DNA of 64,000 nucleotides from Hydractinia echinata (lineage: Eukaryota; Cnidaria; Hydrozoa; Anthoathecata; Hydractiniidae), in the NCBI GenBank assembly GCA_030067915.1, contig JASGCC010000372.1:62001-126000 (forward strand), written 5' to 3'. The notes under the pieces are model-generated. The model had not been told where the DNA came from. It saw only the letters and a list, made by a program, of their open reading frames with translations, and did not search any database. Shown in pieces: positions 10,899 through 21,293 of this stretch (its first letter is position 1; each line of letters starts with the position of its first letter). The position numbers were made by a program, and so were the translations under genes.

Positions 10899-12736
10899 TT
10901 GGTCGGGGGACCCGGCGATGTATGTACGACAGGTTGAGCGCATGAAAGCCGTAAACCATGCTACACAACTTGGTGGAGCACTTTAGTACAGGTATACAGA
11001 GTACCGGAAATCGAGTGAAGCGTACACAACATTATAATGTTTCGGGTGTAATATATTTTTTTTAAATTTAACTTTCCAGCAACCTTAGCTGAAATAAAAA
11101 CACATTTTACAACCTGTTGTTACCCCGTCATAGGAAAAACAGTCAACCAGAATTTTTTTTTATTTTGCAGAATAAGCTCTCGTGAAAGATCAAAAATTAA
11201 TCGTGACACCGGGCTGAGCGCATAGTATAGGTAAACCGTGTCGCAAACCCGATTAAGGCGTAACACCCTTTTAAAAAAAAATAATTGTGACTTCGGTTTA
11301 AATAAAAACACAGGAAACAGCCCGTCGTTACCTCATCCGGCTAAAACAAACACTCGGTAATTTTATTTTAAGGAATAAGTTTTTGTAAAATTTGTAAAAT
11401 TCATTGTCAGTTTAAATAAAAACACATCCTAATGAAGCCTGTTGAAAAAACCCTAGCTAAGTATCACAGGTTAATTGAGATTGTTCTTTCCTTGAATCAT
11501 TAAACTTTAGACATTCGCCAAAGTTTATAATATAGTAGAAGGCGTAGCTATCTAACTGCATTTAAAATACGAAAGATAATTGGAAACATTTATTGCAACC
11601 CTCCTCAATATCTACGTTTGTAGCTAAAATCTTAAAATTGTTTTGTTTAAGATTTATACTGGCTGGAAAACGCGATCATAGACTTATCTTAACATGGAAA
11701 AACAAATATTACAAAAATAAAAAGCTTCTAGAAGACAAAAAATTCGACGAAAAGAGACCTACCACCTCAACGCGCCACAGCTTTCAAAATGGCCGTTGTC
11801 TCGTTTCGTATCCCTTCGTCAGTATGTTGAAGTCGCGAAAAACGTGCTGACTACTCGTGAGCGGTGAAAAAACAAAGCCGGTAAAAATCGGGTTCTGCGA
11901 GGATTCCGAAATAAAGCTGCCGCGGTGCAAAAATTCCAAAAATGGAGCTGCAATTTATTTTATTTTGTGGAATAAGTTACAGTAAACGAAATTAAAAAAA
12001 ACACACGAAACAGCCCGTTGTTCATAAAACTTTATAGCAACTTCGGTTTTAAAAGAAATCAGGAAACAGCCTGGCGTTACCCGGTGCAGTTAAAAAAATT
12101 ACTCAGCAGTTTTATTTTGCAGAATAAATTTTCATAACAAGTAACCAAAGCTGCAGCCACCTGACTGTATTTAGCATAATTATAATTAGGAATTTTGTTG
12201 GTAGCCAAACTGTATTTGGCTGCTTTCACTTTTTAGTTAGAGGTAGCTAAAGAGCTAGCTAGATAGCCATAACACTAAATACAAATGAATAAGAGTATAC
12301 CAAACTGAATAAAAACTTCAAAAGAATAGGAATAAATAAAGCTAAGTATAGCTAGTTAGCTAGCCAAGCAAGCTGGTTGAAAATCTACGTTCCTTGCCAA
12401 AATCTTAAAATTGGTGATTTGAGATTTGTACGTGGGTAAAAAGGACATGAATATGTGCCTTAACATGTGAAAACAAATACTACAAAATTTAAAAGCTTAT
12501 AGAAAACAAAAAGGTCAAACAGATCTGCAAACCTGACACCATCACTTCCAAACTAAAATGGCCTCCGTAGCATATTTCCGTTGTTTATCCGGTTCTGGCG
12601 TGTTCCCGAAATTATTCCGAAATTAAGCTGCGCCTAACCGAAAAACGGAGGTCCGTAAAAATCAGGTCCTGCGCTATTTTTCCGAAAAAAGCTGCGCGCA
12701 ACCATTTTGAACAAAATACGGCTATTATTATAGAGA
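10899..12736 (-). mobile_element. Helitron-like unit 3 (1.84 kb)
   Basis: It opens with TTGGTCGGGGGACCCGGCG (a CTAG terminus altered to TTGG) and closes with CGGCTATTATTATAGAGA directly before the CTAG of unit 4. Its interior resembles unit 9: both have the GTAAACC-type block near the 3' end, repeated segments beginning AATAAAAACACA, and a block ending in CTTCAAAATGGCC-like sequence. No coding capacity is recognised. Confidence 0.6.
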
Positions 12737-14963
12737 CTAGTCGGGTGACCCGTGGAATATTTTATGCGTTGGCCTGTCAGCATAATATATTGCTATGGTT
12801 GGGGCCTGGAATGAAGCTGTGGGAGGCCATTTTGAACAATGTATTTAAATCACATACTCATGTGATAGGTCACGTTCTTTTCCTTTTTCAGATTTTCCGT
12901 GGCGTCAATTTCTTTTTCTTTGGTTATATACCAATGAAAAAAAACAGATGATGTTTTAGCCGCATTTATTTTGTGCATTAAAGCATTTATTTTTTCTTCA
13001 AAATATTTCACAAATTCTTCATGACCGACTGTATAATGGACACATATATGTAGGATTATATCACCACATATTTGATATTTGTAAGCAAGAAAGCCAAGGA
13101 CATCTAACAGATATTCAAATCCAGATCCTGATGCAAATAACACATACGTTTTCTCTTTGTTCTGTTTCAATTGTTGGTATAGATGAAAGCAGGAAGAACG
13201 ATATGGGCCCCAACTTCTAATGACTTGCATATCTAAATAACTCAGTAGATAAGAACTGGAGTTACAAAAGAATGAGAAGAAGAAATTATTTTTCTTTATT
13301 TATACTGAAAATTATCATGGGAGAAACACAACTGCCAGTAAATACAGAAAGAATGTAATAAAATTGCTGTCTATCTAAAAAAGTATATTCTATATGCTTA
13401 AAATTTGGTGATCTTTCTTTAAAATTTGTCAGTTGTTGTTTGTTTAGGAAAAAGAGACCCTGAAAAAATACGGGTTTGGAGTGCCTATAGTGAATACGTG
13501 AATTTCCTCACCCAAACCTTACTCTGTTAAGAACCCATCCCCGTCTTCAACTTTGTTACTTGTAAGGTTACAATCCAATAATTACGAAAAAATAAAACAC
13601 GATCTCAATGTTCTTACCGTTTGCCTTGTCAACGTTATGTAAAAGTCTAGTCCGAGATAGAAGCCATTAAACAAAATCATCCATAACACTGATTACGAAG
13701 CCAACATCCCAAGAACTGTCTGTGGAATGATTGCTAAAGGATGTGCCTGTTCCGTTGACAACAATTGCCTTGCCATTGACAGATAATAAACATCTCCAAC
13801 TGCTTTTTTAACCTTATTGTCTGATTTCGCATAGAGTACAATGTATTTGCTATTACCAATAACTTCCTTTGAAACAATGGAGAAGTTACCGCGACGATAC
13901 AGAAAAATACTGCACAACCGATCGATGCACCAAAATATCAAAAAAGGTAAATTCATCACATGCGAAAGACCATGGGTAATTTTCCTGATGTTATCAATTG
14001 CATACCATATCCCAGCAAACGAATGCAAAGAAATTGCCAATGAGTATGATCTGTTGTTTAAATAACTACTCAGGGTTATCGGAAAAATGAAAAAGAATAA
14101 CAAAACCGTCACGCAAAATCTATAGACTTCGTCTGACGTCAAATGAACACATTTTGCATGATTGAACGCCCAATTCTCAGCGGCTGTTGGATCCCACCAC
14201 TTTGTCCAATTCAAATGTCCCAACTGATTACTACAATTGAAGTGAGATGGTGGACTGTATGTTAATTCTGTTCGATCAATCAATGGCGGTAAAAATATGA
14301 CAAGAACATGAGCAAGAGAAGGGATTCCAATGAGAAAAATACCAGCAATTCGATGTACGTTTATATGTATGTCTCGAATTCCGGTAATTCGAATAAACTT
14401 TGGAGCCATATCCGACATGATGGTTGGAAGGCACCACAAAGCTGTACAACACATCAAATTTTAACAATAAGGCAAGCCGTAATTCCCCAGATGATATTGG
14501 TAACAGCTTCCCCAAAACGTGTACCTCATAAACGAGACATTTCTTTTCCTAAAAAGAACCAAACGTACGCTGAATATATAAATTTATTCAAGTTTAAATT
14601 GCTTCTTATTACAAAAAATTTGTTAATTTCATTTAAAAGACTGCAAATAAAACCTTTTAAACGAAATCGACAACAACAATAACAAAGTTTAATTGCCCGT
14701 GAATTTCCCCGTACGTTAATTTATAACAAAGCTCACGTCACGGTAAATTTAAATTTGCACACAATAAAATCTCTTTATTTTATCATGTTATTTGTTCTAG
14801 CCAAGTAAAAACGTAAACAAAACTTTTACAAAATACGAAACATTTTTATATTTATATATATATTTATATTTTATAGGCGCTTTTAAAGAACATCGTAGAA
14901 AATAGAATCGATTTTGCGAGTCACAGACGGACAGACGGACAGTTTTCTTATTAATATAAGAGA
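12737..14963 (-). mobile_element. Helitron-like unit 4 carrying a captured gene (2.2 kb)
   Basis: It begins with CTAGTCGGGTGACCCGTGG, and its 5' terminus (minus strand) lies at 14963, reading TATTAATATAAGAGA on the + strand. A broken ferric-reductase-like gene on the same strand fills most of it. Both boundaries touch neighbouring units of the array. Gene capture is an inference from position and orientation. The 5' terminus is more divergent than in other units. Confidence 0.45.
12850..14548 (-). pseudogene. Ferric reductase / NADPH oxidase-like flavocytochrome, broken
   Basis: The minus strand carries parts of a membrane flavocytochrome. The 5' exon runs from an acceptor at 14548 to a strong donor (ACG/GTAAGAAC) at 13618. 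It encodes hydrophobic helices with haem-ligand-like histidines (VHRIAGIFLIG, SLAHVLVIF, HSFAGIWYAI). A FAD-binding region follows, with AHPLAIIP in place of the usual HPFTI-type motif. The last exon (about 13255-12850) has WGPYRSS and YVLFASGSGF, typical of the NAD(P)-binding lobe. Three lesions are visible: an in-frame TGA at 14526-14528, a one-base frameshift near 14455, and an in-frame TAA at 13693-13695, after which the same frame continues (SVLWMILFNGFYLGLDFYI) to the donor. At least one linking exon seems missing between 13618 and 13255. The family moves electrons from NAD(P)H across a membrane. This copy is very probably non-functional. Confidence 0.7.
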
Positions 14964-15167
14964 CTTGTTATTTAAACCCGTTTTTTTTATTTATTGCGCT
15001 TATCATTAAACAGTTTATTGTTAATTTCATTACATAAAACTCAAATGAAACGTTTTAAATAAAATCAACTTGCCCGTGATTTGATTATTTACCGCATTTC
15101 GTGTGTCTCGCTACATGCAGTATTATTTTGCGCAGAGTCAGATAGACGACGGCTATCATTATAGGAA
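14964..15167 (-). mobile_element. Helitron-like unit 5 (204 bp)
   Basis: It begins CTTGTTATTTAAACCCG and ends with GACGACGGCTATCATTATAGGAA against unit 6. The 3' hairpin is decayed. Confidence 0.55.
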
Positions 15168-15293
15168 CTTGTCGTTAACCCGTGAAAAAATCCACGGGAT
15201 TGCTTGTCTTTAAATTACACGCTACATTGTGTGCCAGTATCACGGCTTGTTACTTGCAGACAGAGAGACAAAATACGGCTAGTATTAAAGAGA
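15168..15293 (-). mobile_element. Helitron-like unit 6 (126 bp)
   Basis: It begins CTTGTCGTTAACCCGTG with the hairpin CCCGTG and CACGGG and ends with ACGGCTAGTATTAAAGAGA. Confidence 0.7.
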
Positions 15294-15418
15294 ATAGTCG
15301 TTGACCGTGGAAAAATCCACGGGGTCATCCGTCTTTGAATTACACGCTATTTCGTGTGCCCGTTGCACAACAATTTTATCGCGCACAAACAGACAGAGGG
15401 AATTATTAAAGAGAAGGA
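15294..15418 (-). mobile_element. Helitron-like unit 7 (125 bp)
   Basis: It begins ATAGTCGTTGACCGTGG with the hairpin CCGTGG and CCACGG and ends AATTATTAAAGAGAAGGA against the next CTAG. Confidence 0.7.
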
Positions 15419-15521
15419 CTAGTCGGTGGCCCGTGGATCAATCCACGGGTTCGTCCGTCCTTTATATACCGCATTATCATTTTGCGCAGAGACAGACAGA
15501 TGACGGCTATTATTAAAGAGA
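15419..15521 (-). mobile_element. Helitron-like unit 8 (103 bp)
   Basis: It begins CTAGTCGGTGGCCCGTGG with the hairpin CCCGTGG and CCACGGG and ends GACGGCTATTATTAAAGAGA. It is the shortest unit and so shows the minimum sequence that has been kept. Confidence 0.75.
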
Positions 15522-17428
15522 CTAGCCGGGAAACCCGGCGTCGAAACGCCGGGGTAAGCCAAACGTGAAGGTGTGATCCGGCATTGAATACTCTGAGGAG
15601 CGCTTAATAAGAGCCGTAAACTGTGTCACACGATCAGGTGGAACGCTTTAGTACAGGTATACAGTATGTCGTAAATCAAGTAAAGCGCATACACCATTAT
15701 GGTGTTGCGACTGTAACATAATTTTCAAAAAATAACTTTAACGCAACAATAGCTGAAATAAAAACAGAGTTTACAAAGCGTTGGTACTCCGTTATAGCAA
15801 AAATATTATTTTATTTTGCGGAATAAGTTTTTGCAAAAGTTAAAAAATTAATCGTGACACCGAGCTGAGCGCTTAGTACAGTTAAACGGTGCTGCACAGA
15901 CGTATAGGGATAATACCCTTTTGAAAAAAACTTTCTCGCAGACTCTGTTTAAATGAAAACACAAGAAACAGTCCATTGCTAACACAGGACTGAGCGGTTA
16001 GTCCAGGGTAAACAGTGTTGAACATTCGTACAGGCGTGATTCCCGAGAAAATATAAAATTTAATTGTTACAAAACCGCGTTGTACATGCGCATAGACATA
16101 ACAGCCTTTTACAAAAAAACAGTCTGTTGTTAACACTGGACTAACCGCTTAGTACAGTTAAACATAGTTGAACAGGTGAATAAGCGTAATACCCTTTTCA
16201 AAAAAAACTTTATTGTAACAATTGCTCAGCCATTTTATTTGCAGAAAAAGTTTTCAGGGAAATAATAAAAGATGTATATATTTAGCTAGCTAGCTACCTA
16301 GCTAATTGCATTTAGCATAAGTATTATTGCTTAAGAATATTGTTGAAGAGGGTGCCGATAAGCCGCAAACGCCCGCATATATACGGGCGAGTTCGGGCGA
16401 CTTTTCGAATAAAATTGGCGGTTGTCCCCCGAAACCGCCCGCACTTTCCCGAACTCGTCCGAACTCGCCCGGAACATTCCCGAAATGCAATTCATTGTAA
16501 CACAAACCATGCGGACGATAGTTGGGAAGAAGGCGCTTGAAGAGAAAGGAGTTAATAAAGTTTATATAGAAGTTGTTTATAAAGTAAACTTTATCAAAAA
16601 CCATCAAAAACAGTTATTTTAAGAACTTCGCTACCACATAGTAAGTTTATTTTAATTTTTATAGTTTTTTGAATCATATTAGTGTCTTTTTTCTTTTTTT
16701 TTCGGGCATTGTTCGGGCCTATGCGGGTTTTTTCGGGCGAATACTTGAATTTTTTTCAAAACGCCGAACTCGCCCGAAAACACCCGCACTTTTTACGGCG
16801 TATGCGGCTTATCGGCACCCTCGTTATTGTTGTAGCCAAACTGCATTTTTATACTCTCACTTTTTGGCCAAAGATAGGAGCTAGCTAAATGGCTACAGCC
16901 ACAACATAAAAATAAATGTTGGGTAGGATAAAAGCTCTTATACTATACAGAATAGTAATAAGTATAAGGCTCTCTAGATGGCCAGCTAGGTAGCAAAATC
17001 TTCGTTCCTAGCCAAAAATTCTAAAACTGGTGCGTTTAAGATCTTTACGTGCCTAAAAAACGTGACAATATATTTATCTTAACATTAAAAACAAACAGAA
17101 AACAAATATAACAAAAATATAAAGCTCTCAGAAGATAAAAAGCCTACAAACCTGACTACACATGACCACTTTCAAAATCAAAATGACCTTCGTCAAAATG
17201 GCCTTCGTCCGGCCGCGAAAATATTGTGTTGTTTTTTAAGCGAAAATCTTGGTTTGTTTTTTAAAGAATCAGGCGTCGTGATTGGTATACTACGTGCGAG
17301 CGGGAAAAAAAAGTCGATAAAAATATATCGCATTTGGTATCGGTGCGTAATTTACAAAATTTCGTGTTCCCGTTACGGGAGACGGCTTTCGCGGACACAC
17401 AGACAGACGACGGCTATTATAATAGAGA
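15522..17428 (-). mobile_element. Helitron-like unit 9 (1.9 kb), with inserted TIR element
   Basis: It begins CTAGCCGGGAAACCCGGCG, with a different hairpin sequence (CCCGGCG and CGCCGGG), and ends GACGGCTATTATAATAGAGA. The arm bases differ from the other units but the pairing is kept, which argues that the hairpin itself is under selection. The interior matches unit 3. A separate TIR element sits inside it at 16348-16822. Confidence 0.65.
16348..16822. mobile_element. TIR element (MITE) with GAGGGTGCCGATAAGCC ends
   Basis: The left end GAGGGTGCCGATAAGCCGCA is the exact complement of the right end finishing in CGGCTTATCGGCACCCTC. The subterminal regions are rich in CGGGCG motifs, also in inverted orientation. 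I see no unambiguous target duplication and no transposase. Small ORFs crossing it are shadows. Confidence 0.8.
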
Positions 17429-17591
17429 CTAGTCGTTGCCCGTGGAAAAATCCACGGGTTCGCCCGTCCTTTAAATTTACCCGTCGCAACAAAGTGGACA
17501 AAAATATATCGCATTTGATATTCGTGTTTCCGTGGCACGTTTTTCTTACTCAGCGGGGGGTCCAGACGGAATACGGCTATTATTAAAGAGA
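17429..17591 (-). mobile_element. Helitron-like unit 10 (163 bp)
   Basis: It begins CTAGTCGTTGCCCGTGG with a perfect CCCGTGG and CCACGGG hairpin and ends ACGGCTATTATTAAAGAGA against unit 11. Confidence 0.75.
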
Positions 17592-17715
17592 CTAGTCGTT
17601 AACCCGTGGAAAAATCCACGGGGTCGCCCGTCCTTTATATATCGCATTTCGTGTTTCCGTAACAGGACGCGGCTTTCGCGGACACACAGACAGACGACGG
17701 CTATTATTAAAGAGA
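17592..17715 (-). mobile_element. Helitron-like unit 11 (124 bp), 5' end of array
   Basis: It begins CTAGTCGTTAACCCGTGG with the same hairpin and ends GACGGCTATTATTAAAGAGA, where the array stops. Confidence 0.75.
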
Positions 17716-17963
17716 AAGCTACAAGTTAAATGTATATTATTTGCTAGTCTTGCATCTCTTACCCGCGTAATTAGGAAAATACTGATCACCTTTTCTGTTC
17801 AAGGCAATATCTCCAGTATAAAGAAAATGATCTGCAAAAGATAGAATGGTGACGGAGGTGAAAACAAACTACGCAAAGGTTTCGTTTGAAACAGTCCAAT
17901 TCTTTTTTTCTGTACTTCAATTTTCATAAATGCTTTACTATCTGCATGTTCTTCGGCTACTTC

Positions 17964-18251
17964 TTAGTTGGGTTGTCGTTCCGTTTGCTCCAGCGTGACT
18001 TTCTCATCTTTTTTCTCCTTCATCTCTATATATTTCTTTCTTCCTGGATCTTGTTCACGTAGAGCCATACTTTTTTTATATATTATCCTTTTTAAGGAAT
18101 TTCTTCTTTTATTTTTCTCCTCAAAAGCTGAAGCAATAGCGGTATTTCGGGTTCATATATCACATTCACTAAAGTTTCTGTTTTCTCCAAAGAAGACTTG
18201 ATTATCCTTGTCAACATTCTTTAGGGATTTTAAGGGTTGTGCAGAGGCCAT
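17964..18251 (-). pseudogene. Unrecognised charged ORF with one internal TGA
   Basis: The minus strand reads from an ATG at 18251 through MASAQPLKSLKNVDKDNQVF and on for 32 codons to a TGA (18153-18155). The same frame then continues for 62 more codons to a TAA at 17964-17966. The sequence is lysine/glutamate-rich and includes KKYIEMKEKKDEKVTLEQTE, so it looks like a coiled or disordered protein. One stop in a 95-codon frame of this composition, at a codon that could be a decayed CGA, suggests a recently disabled short gene or exon. A weak possible upstream exon lies near 18590-18680 (LKLREYLRLADAKMKK). I recognise no family. Confidence 0.3.
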
Positions 18252-18941
18252 TTTTTCACTGAAAATACGAGCAAAAAAGTTATGTATGTTTTTATAACAT
18301 CTGAAGAAACATAAAGTACACAAAAATATCTACAAACAGTCAAGATAATGTATTTGACAAGCATGCTATAAATGTTACATCTATATAGTTGACACACTCA
18401 TATAGGCTTATCCTATGAGGTGTTATCACGGTGCAAGAAAGGAAGAACTACATGTCGTATCACATTCCCACCACAAATGCCGTCTATAATCATGACACAT
18501 AGGCACACACTTTAATAAACTGTAAAAAAGACATTTGGAAAGTGTTCTTGTTTTTTCTTTTTGCCTGCATTGGCCTGTGCAAATTTTGACATTAGTTTGA
18601 AGAATTCTAATTATTTTTTTTCATTTTTGCATCAGCTAATCTTAGGTACTCTCGCAGTTTAAGTACCTGCTAATTAAATCCTTAGTTGATATTTCTCAAA
18701 CGTTTGCCAGTTAATTTTTTTTGCTTAATATAGAAAATAATTTTCATAAAAATAACATATTTCCTCTTCATCACCTTCTTCGTCGTAGTCAGTTTATGTC
18801 TGGTTGATAGCCCAATTCCTCCTCTTTCTAAAGTATGGAAGACTTTTTATATGACAAACCAGTCATCTGGTCTTAATGCGGTTCAACTGCTGGCTAATTT
18901 TTCACGGGCAATTGACGGATCCGTCATTTCAGGCTTAAATA
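18252..18941. other. Non-genic stretch
   Basis: No gene can be supported beyond the weak minus-strand exon candidate near 18590-18680. The right end borders a Helitron-like unit on the + strand. Confidence 0.5.
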
Positions 18942-19113
18942 TCTTTAATAATAACCGTATTTTGTCTGTCTCTCCGCGGACAACCCGCTGAGTTAGAAAA
19001 TCGTGCTATGGAAACACGAATATCAAATGCGATATATTTTTATCCACTTTGTTGCGACGGGTAAATTTAAAGGACGGGTGAACCCGTGGATTTTTTCACG
19101 GGCTAACGACTAG
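18942..19113 (+). mobile_element. Single Helitron-like unit, + orientation (172 bp)
   Basis: It starts TCTTTAATAATAACCG and ends with the hairpin CCCGTGGATTTTTTCACGGG, then CTAACGA and CTAG. The flanking bases are A on the left (18941) and T on the right (19114), the A/T insertion pattern of Helitrons. Being solitary, it shows the boundaries without help from neighbouring units. Confidence 0.75.
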
Positions 19114-19260
19114 TATTAAATATTAAGCTAATCTTTTGTCATTTTTTTAGTTGAAATTTGTGCACATCTAACAAACAAGTAAACAACTGCCCTTTACAAA
19201 GAGGAAACGCTTTTTAAAACTCCTAATCACACGATGACCTATTTTTTCTTGTTTCTTCTA

Positions 19261-19319
19261 CAGTGCAAATTATATCGTAATTGCACTGTGCGGAGTGCAA
19301 TTATTTCTTAATTGCACTC
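19261..19319. repeat. Two adjacent small hairpins
   Basis: The first (19261-19288) pairs CAGTGCAA with TTGCACTG. The second (19293-19319) pairs GAGTGCAATTA with TAATTGCACTC around TTTCT. Their function is unknown. Confidence 0.7.
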
Positions 19320-20722
19320 TAGAATCTTAACTGCACTCTTTAAGGAGCGCCGATAATCTGTAACAATTAAGCAAGTAATTCAGAGGATATTAAAATTTTA
19401 ATTTTCCGCGGGCACCTAATGCCTCCCATACCAAATAGGGTTCAGGCATAATCTCTACTCCACGAAAAGTTTCTTAGTTTTCCTAAGCTGCATTAGTATA
19501 ATTTTCAATATTTTTAAGAAACTAAGTAAAGGACCTAGTAGCCGAGGATTTTCAATTTTTTTGAGTAAATAAGTTGTACTAGTTAAAGTTTATTTTAGTA
19601 TTCGGTTGCTTAGAAACGGCTCCATCTAGATCCAGATTCAAGTTTTGGTTGCCTAACTTTCCGAATTTTTCAGCCTGTCCAGTTGGTCCAGCAGTAAAAA
19701 AGCTTCAGCTGCACCTGAAGAAGCTTTAGCCCTTAGGGTCCTTTCGCCCTTATTGAATTAAAAAGCCTTACTATTACATTATCTTCTGAGATTTTCTTAA
19801 ATCTGGTTATAAACATCTTTATTTTTGTTAGTTCATTACGTAAATTCAAGCTACACCTGCAGAACACAATTAAAATCAGGAAATTTCAAGCAACAATGAA
19901 GCTTGATCTCAGTGGACAGTGAAAAAACCCCAACAACCACACAGTTGACATCGAGTGTGAGAAAATATGATTGCATGAGCGAATGCAGAGAAAATATTTC
20001 CATAACGCCAAACTTTTCTCAACTTTTACTTTGAAAAAACAGCAGGTAATTATATACAGATAAAAAAAAATACATTAAAGACTTTGCTATCTAGAGTACT
20101 AACTTTCTTACCAAAGGCAAGTTCCTAAAAAAGGTAAATTAAAGCCAGCATTTGATAAATTCTAAAACCACTTACCCTATACCAGCAAACACCACTTCGT
20201 GGTGAGCATGCAATGTTATATATATACCCTTTGCAAACTGAAAAATTTTAATAATAACTTCCCATCTTGTGGTATCTTTGTTTGTTTTTAAAGATATATG
20301 CTGAGAAGATTTCAATTGGTTTATTGTGTTTGTGACGCTTTATTTAGGTATAAAAATTCAATTATAATTACAGATCTAATACTTTTTCAGCAAGGGAAGT
20401 TTTCTTTAAAAGGGCATTAACCTAAATACATTTGTCGTTAGGAACTTTTCTCATTTGTTTCATCTTTTTATAGCAAAAAAGAAAGTAGGCTGGGAAAGTG
20501 AAAAATTGTTTTTATTCATTACCCGACTTGTTTGTTATTTTTTGTAACTAGCTATGCTTCGTGTGCTTCAATATATATGAAGAAAACACAAAAACCTGAA
20601 ACTGGATTCGCACAAGACTGTTATTTTTTAGGCTAAAATACAGAAACTATAGAAATAGAACCATTAATAACGTAGGTCTTAACCCTATGTAAGGTATAAG
20701 GGGACGAGTGGAGTTCCGGGAG
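19320..20722. other. Non-genic stretch before the satellite
   Basis: I see no supported gene. A block beginning TTTTAGTTGAAATTTGTGC near 19147 (just upstream of this stretch) recurs near 24347, so a dispersed repeat of about 45 bp is present. Confidence 0.5.
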
Positions 20723-20723
20723 G

Positions 20724-21293
20724 GGGAGAGGAGAGGAGAGGAGAGGAGAGGAGAGGAGAGGAGAGGAGAGGAGAGGAGAGGAGAGGAGAGGAGAGGAGAG
20801 GAGAGGAGAGGAGAGGAGAGGAGAGGAGAGGAGAGGAGAGGAGAGGAGAGGAGAGGAGAGGAGAGGAGAGGAGAGGAGAGGAGAGGAGAGGAGAGAGGAG
20901 AGGAGAGGAGAGGAGAGGAGAGGAGAGGAGAGGAGAGGAGAGGAGAGGAGAGGAGAGGAGAGGAGAGGAGAGGAGAGGAGAGGAGAGGAGAGGAGAGGAG
21001 AGAGAGGAGAGGAGAGGAGAGGAGAGGAGAGGAGAGGAGAGGAGAGGAGAGGAGAGGAGAGGAGAGGAGAGGAGAGGAGAGGAGAGGAGAGGAGAGGAGA
21101 GGAGAGGAGAGAGAGGAGAGGAGAGGAGAGGAGAGGAGAGGAGAGGAGAGGAGAGGAGAGGAGAGGAGAGGAGAGGAGAGGAGAGGAGAGGAGAGGAGAG
21201 GAGAGGAGAGGAGAGGAGAGGAGAGGAGAGGAGAGGAGAGGAGAGGAGAGGAGAGGAGAGGAGAGGAGAGGAGAGGAGAGGAGAGGAGAGGAG
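20724..21293. repeat. GGAGA pentanucleotide satellite, about 570 bp
   Basis: An almost pure (GGAGA)n tract. The only irregularities are three two-base phase slips, where GAGAGAGG replaces GAGGAGAGG (near 20893, 21000 and 21109). These divide the array into four blocks. Because five is not a multiple of three, all three frames are open on both strands, giving long artificial ORFs of REERRGEE and LLSSPLLSSP type. Confidence 0.97.

Noticed and set aside
16302..16888. ORFs on both strands around 16.3-16.9 kb
   Set aside because: They cross the termini and G/C-rich motifs of the TIR element at 16348-16822 and show no protein features.
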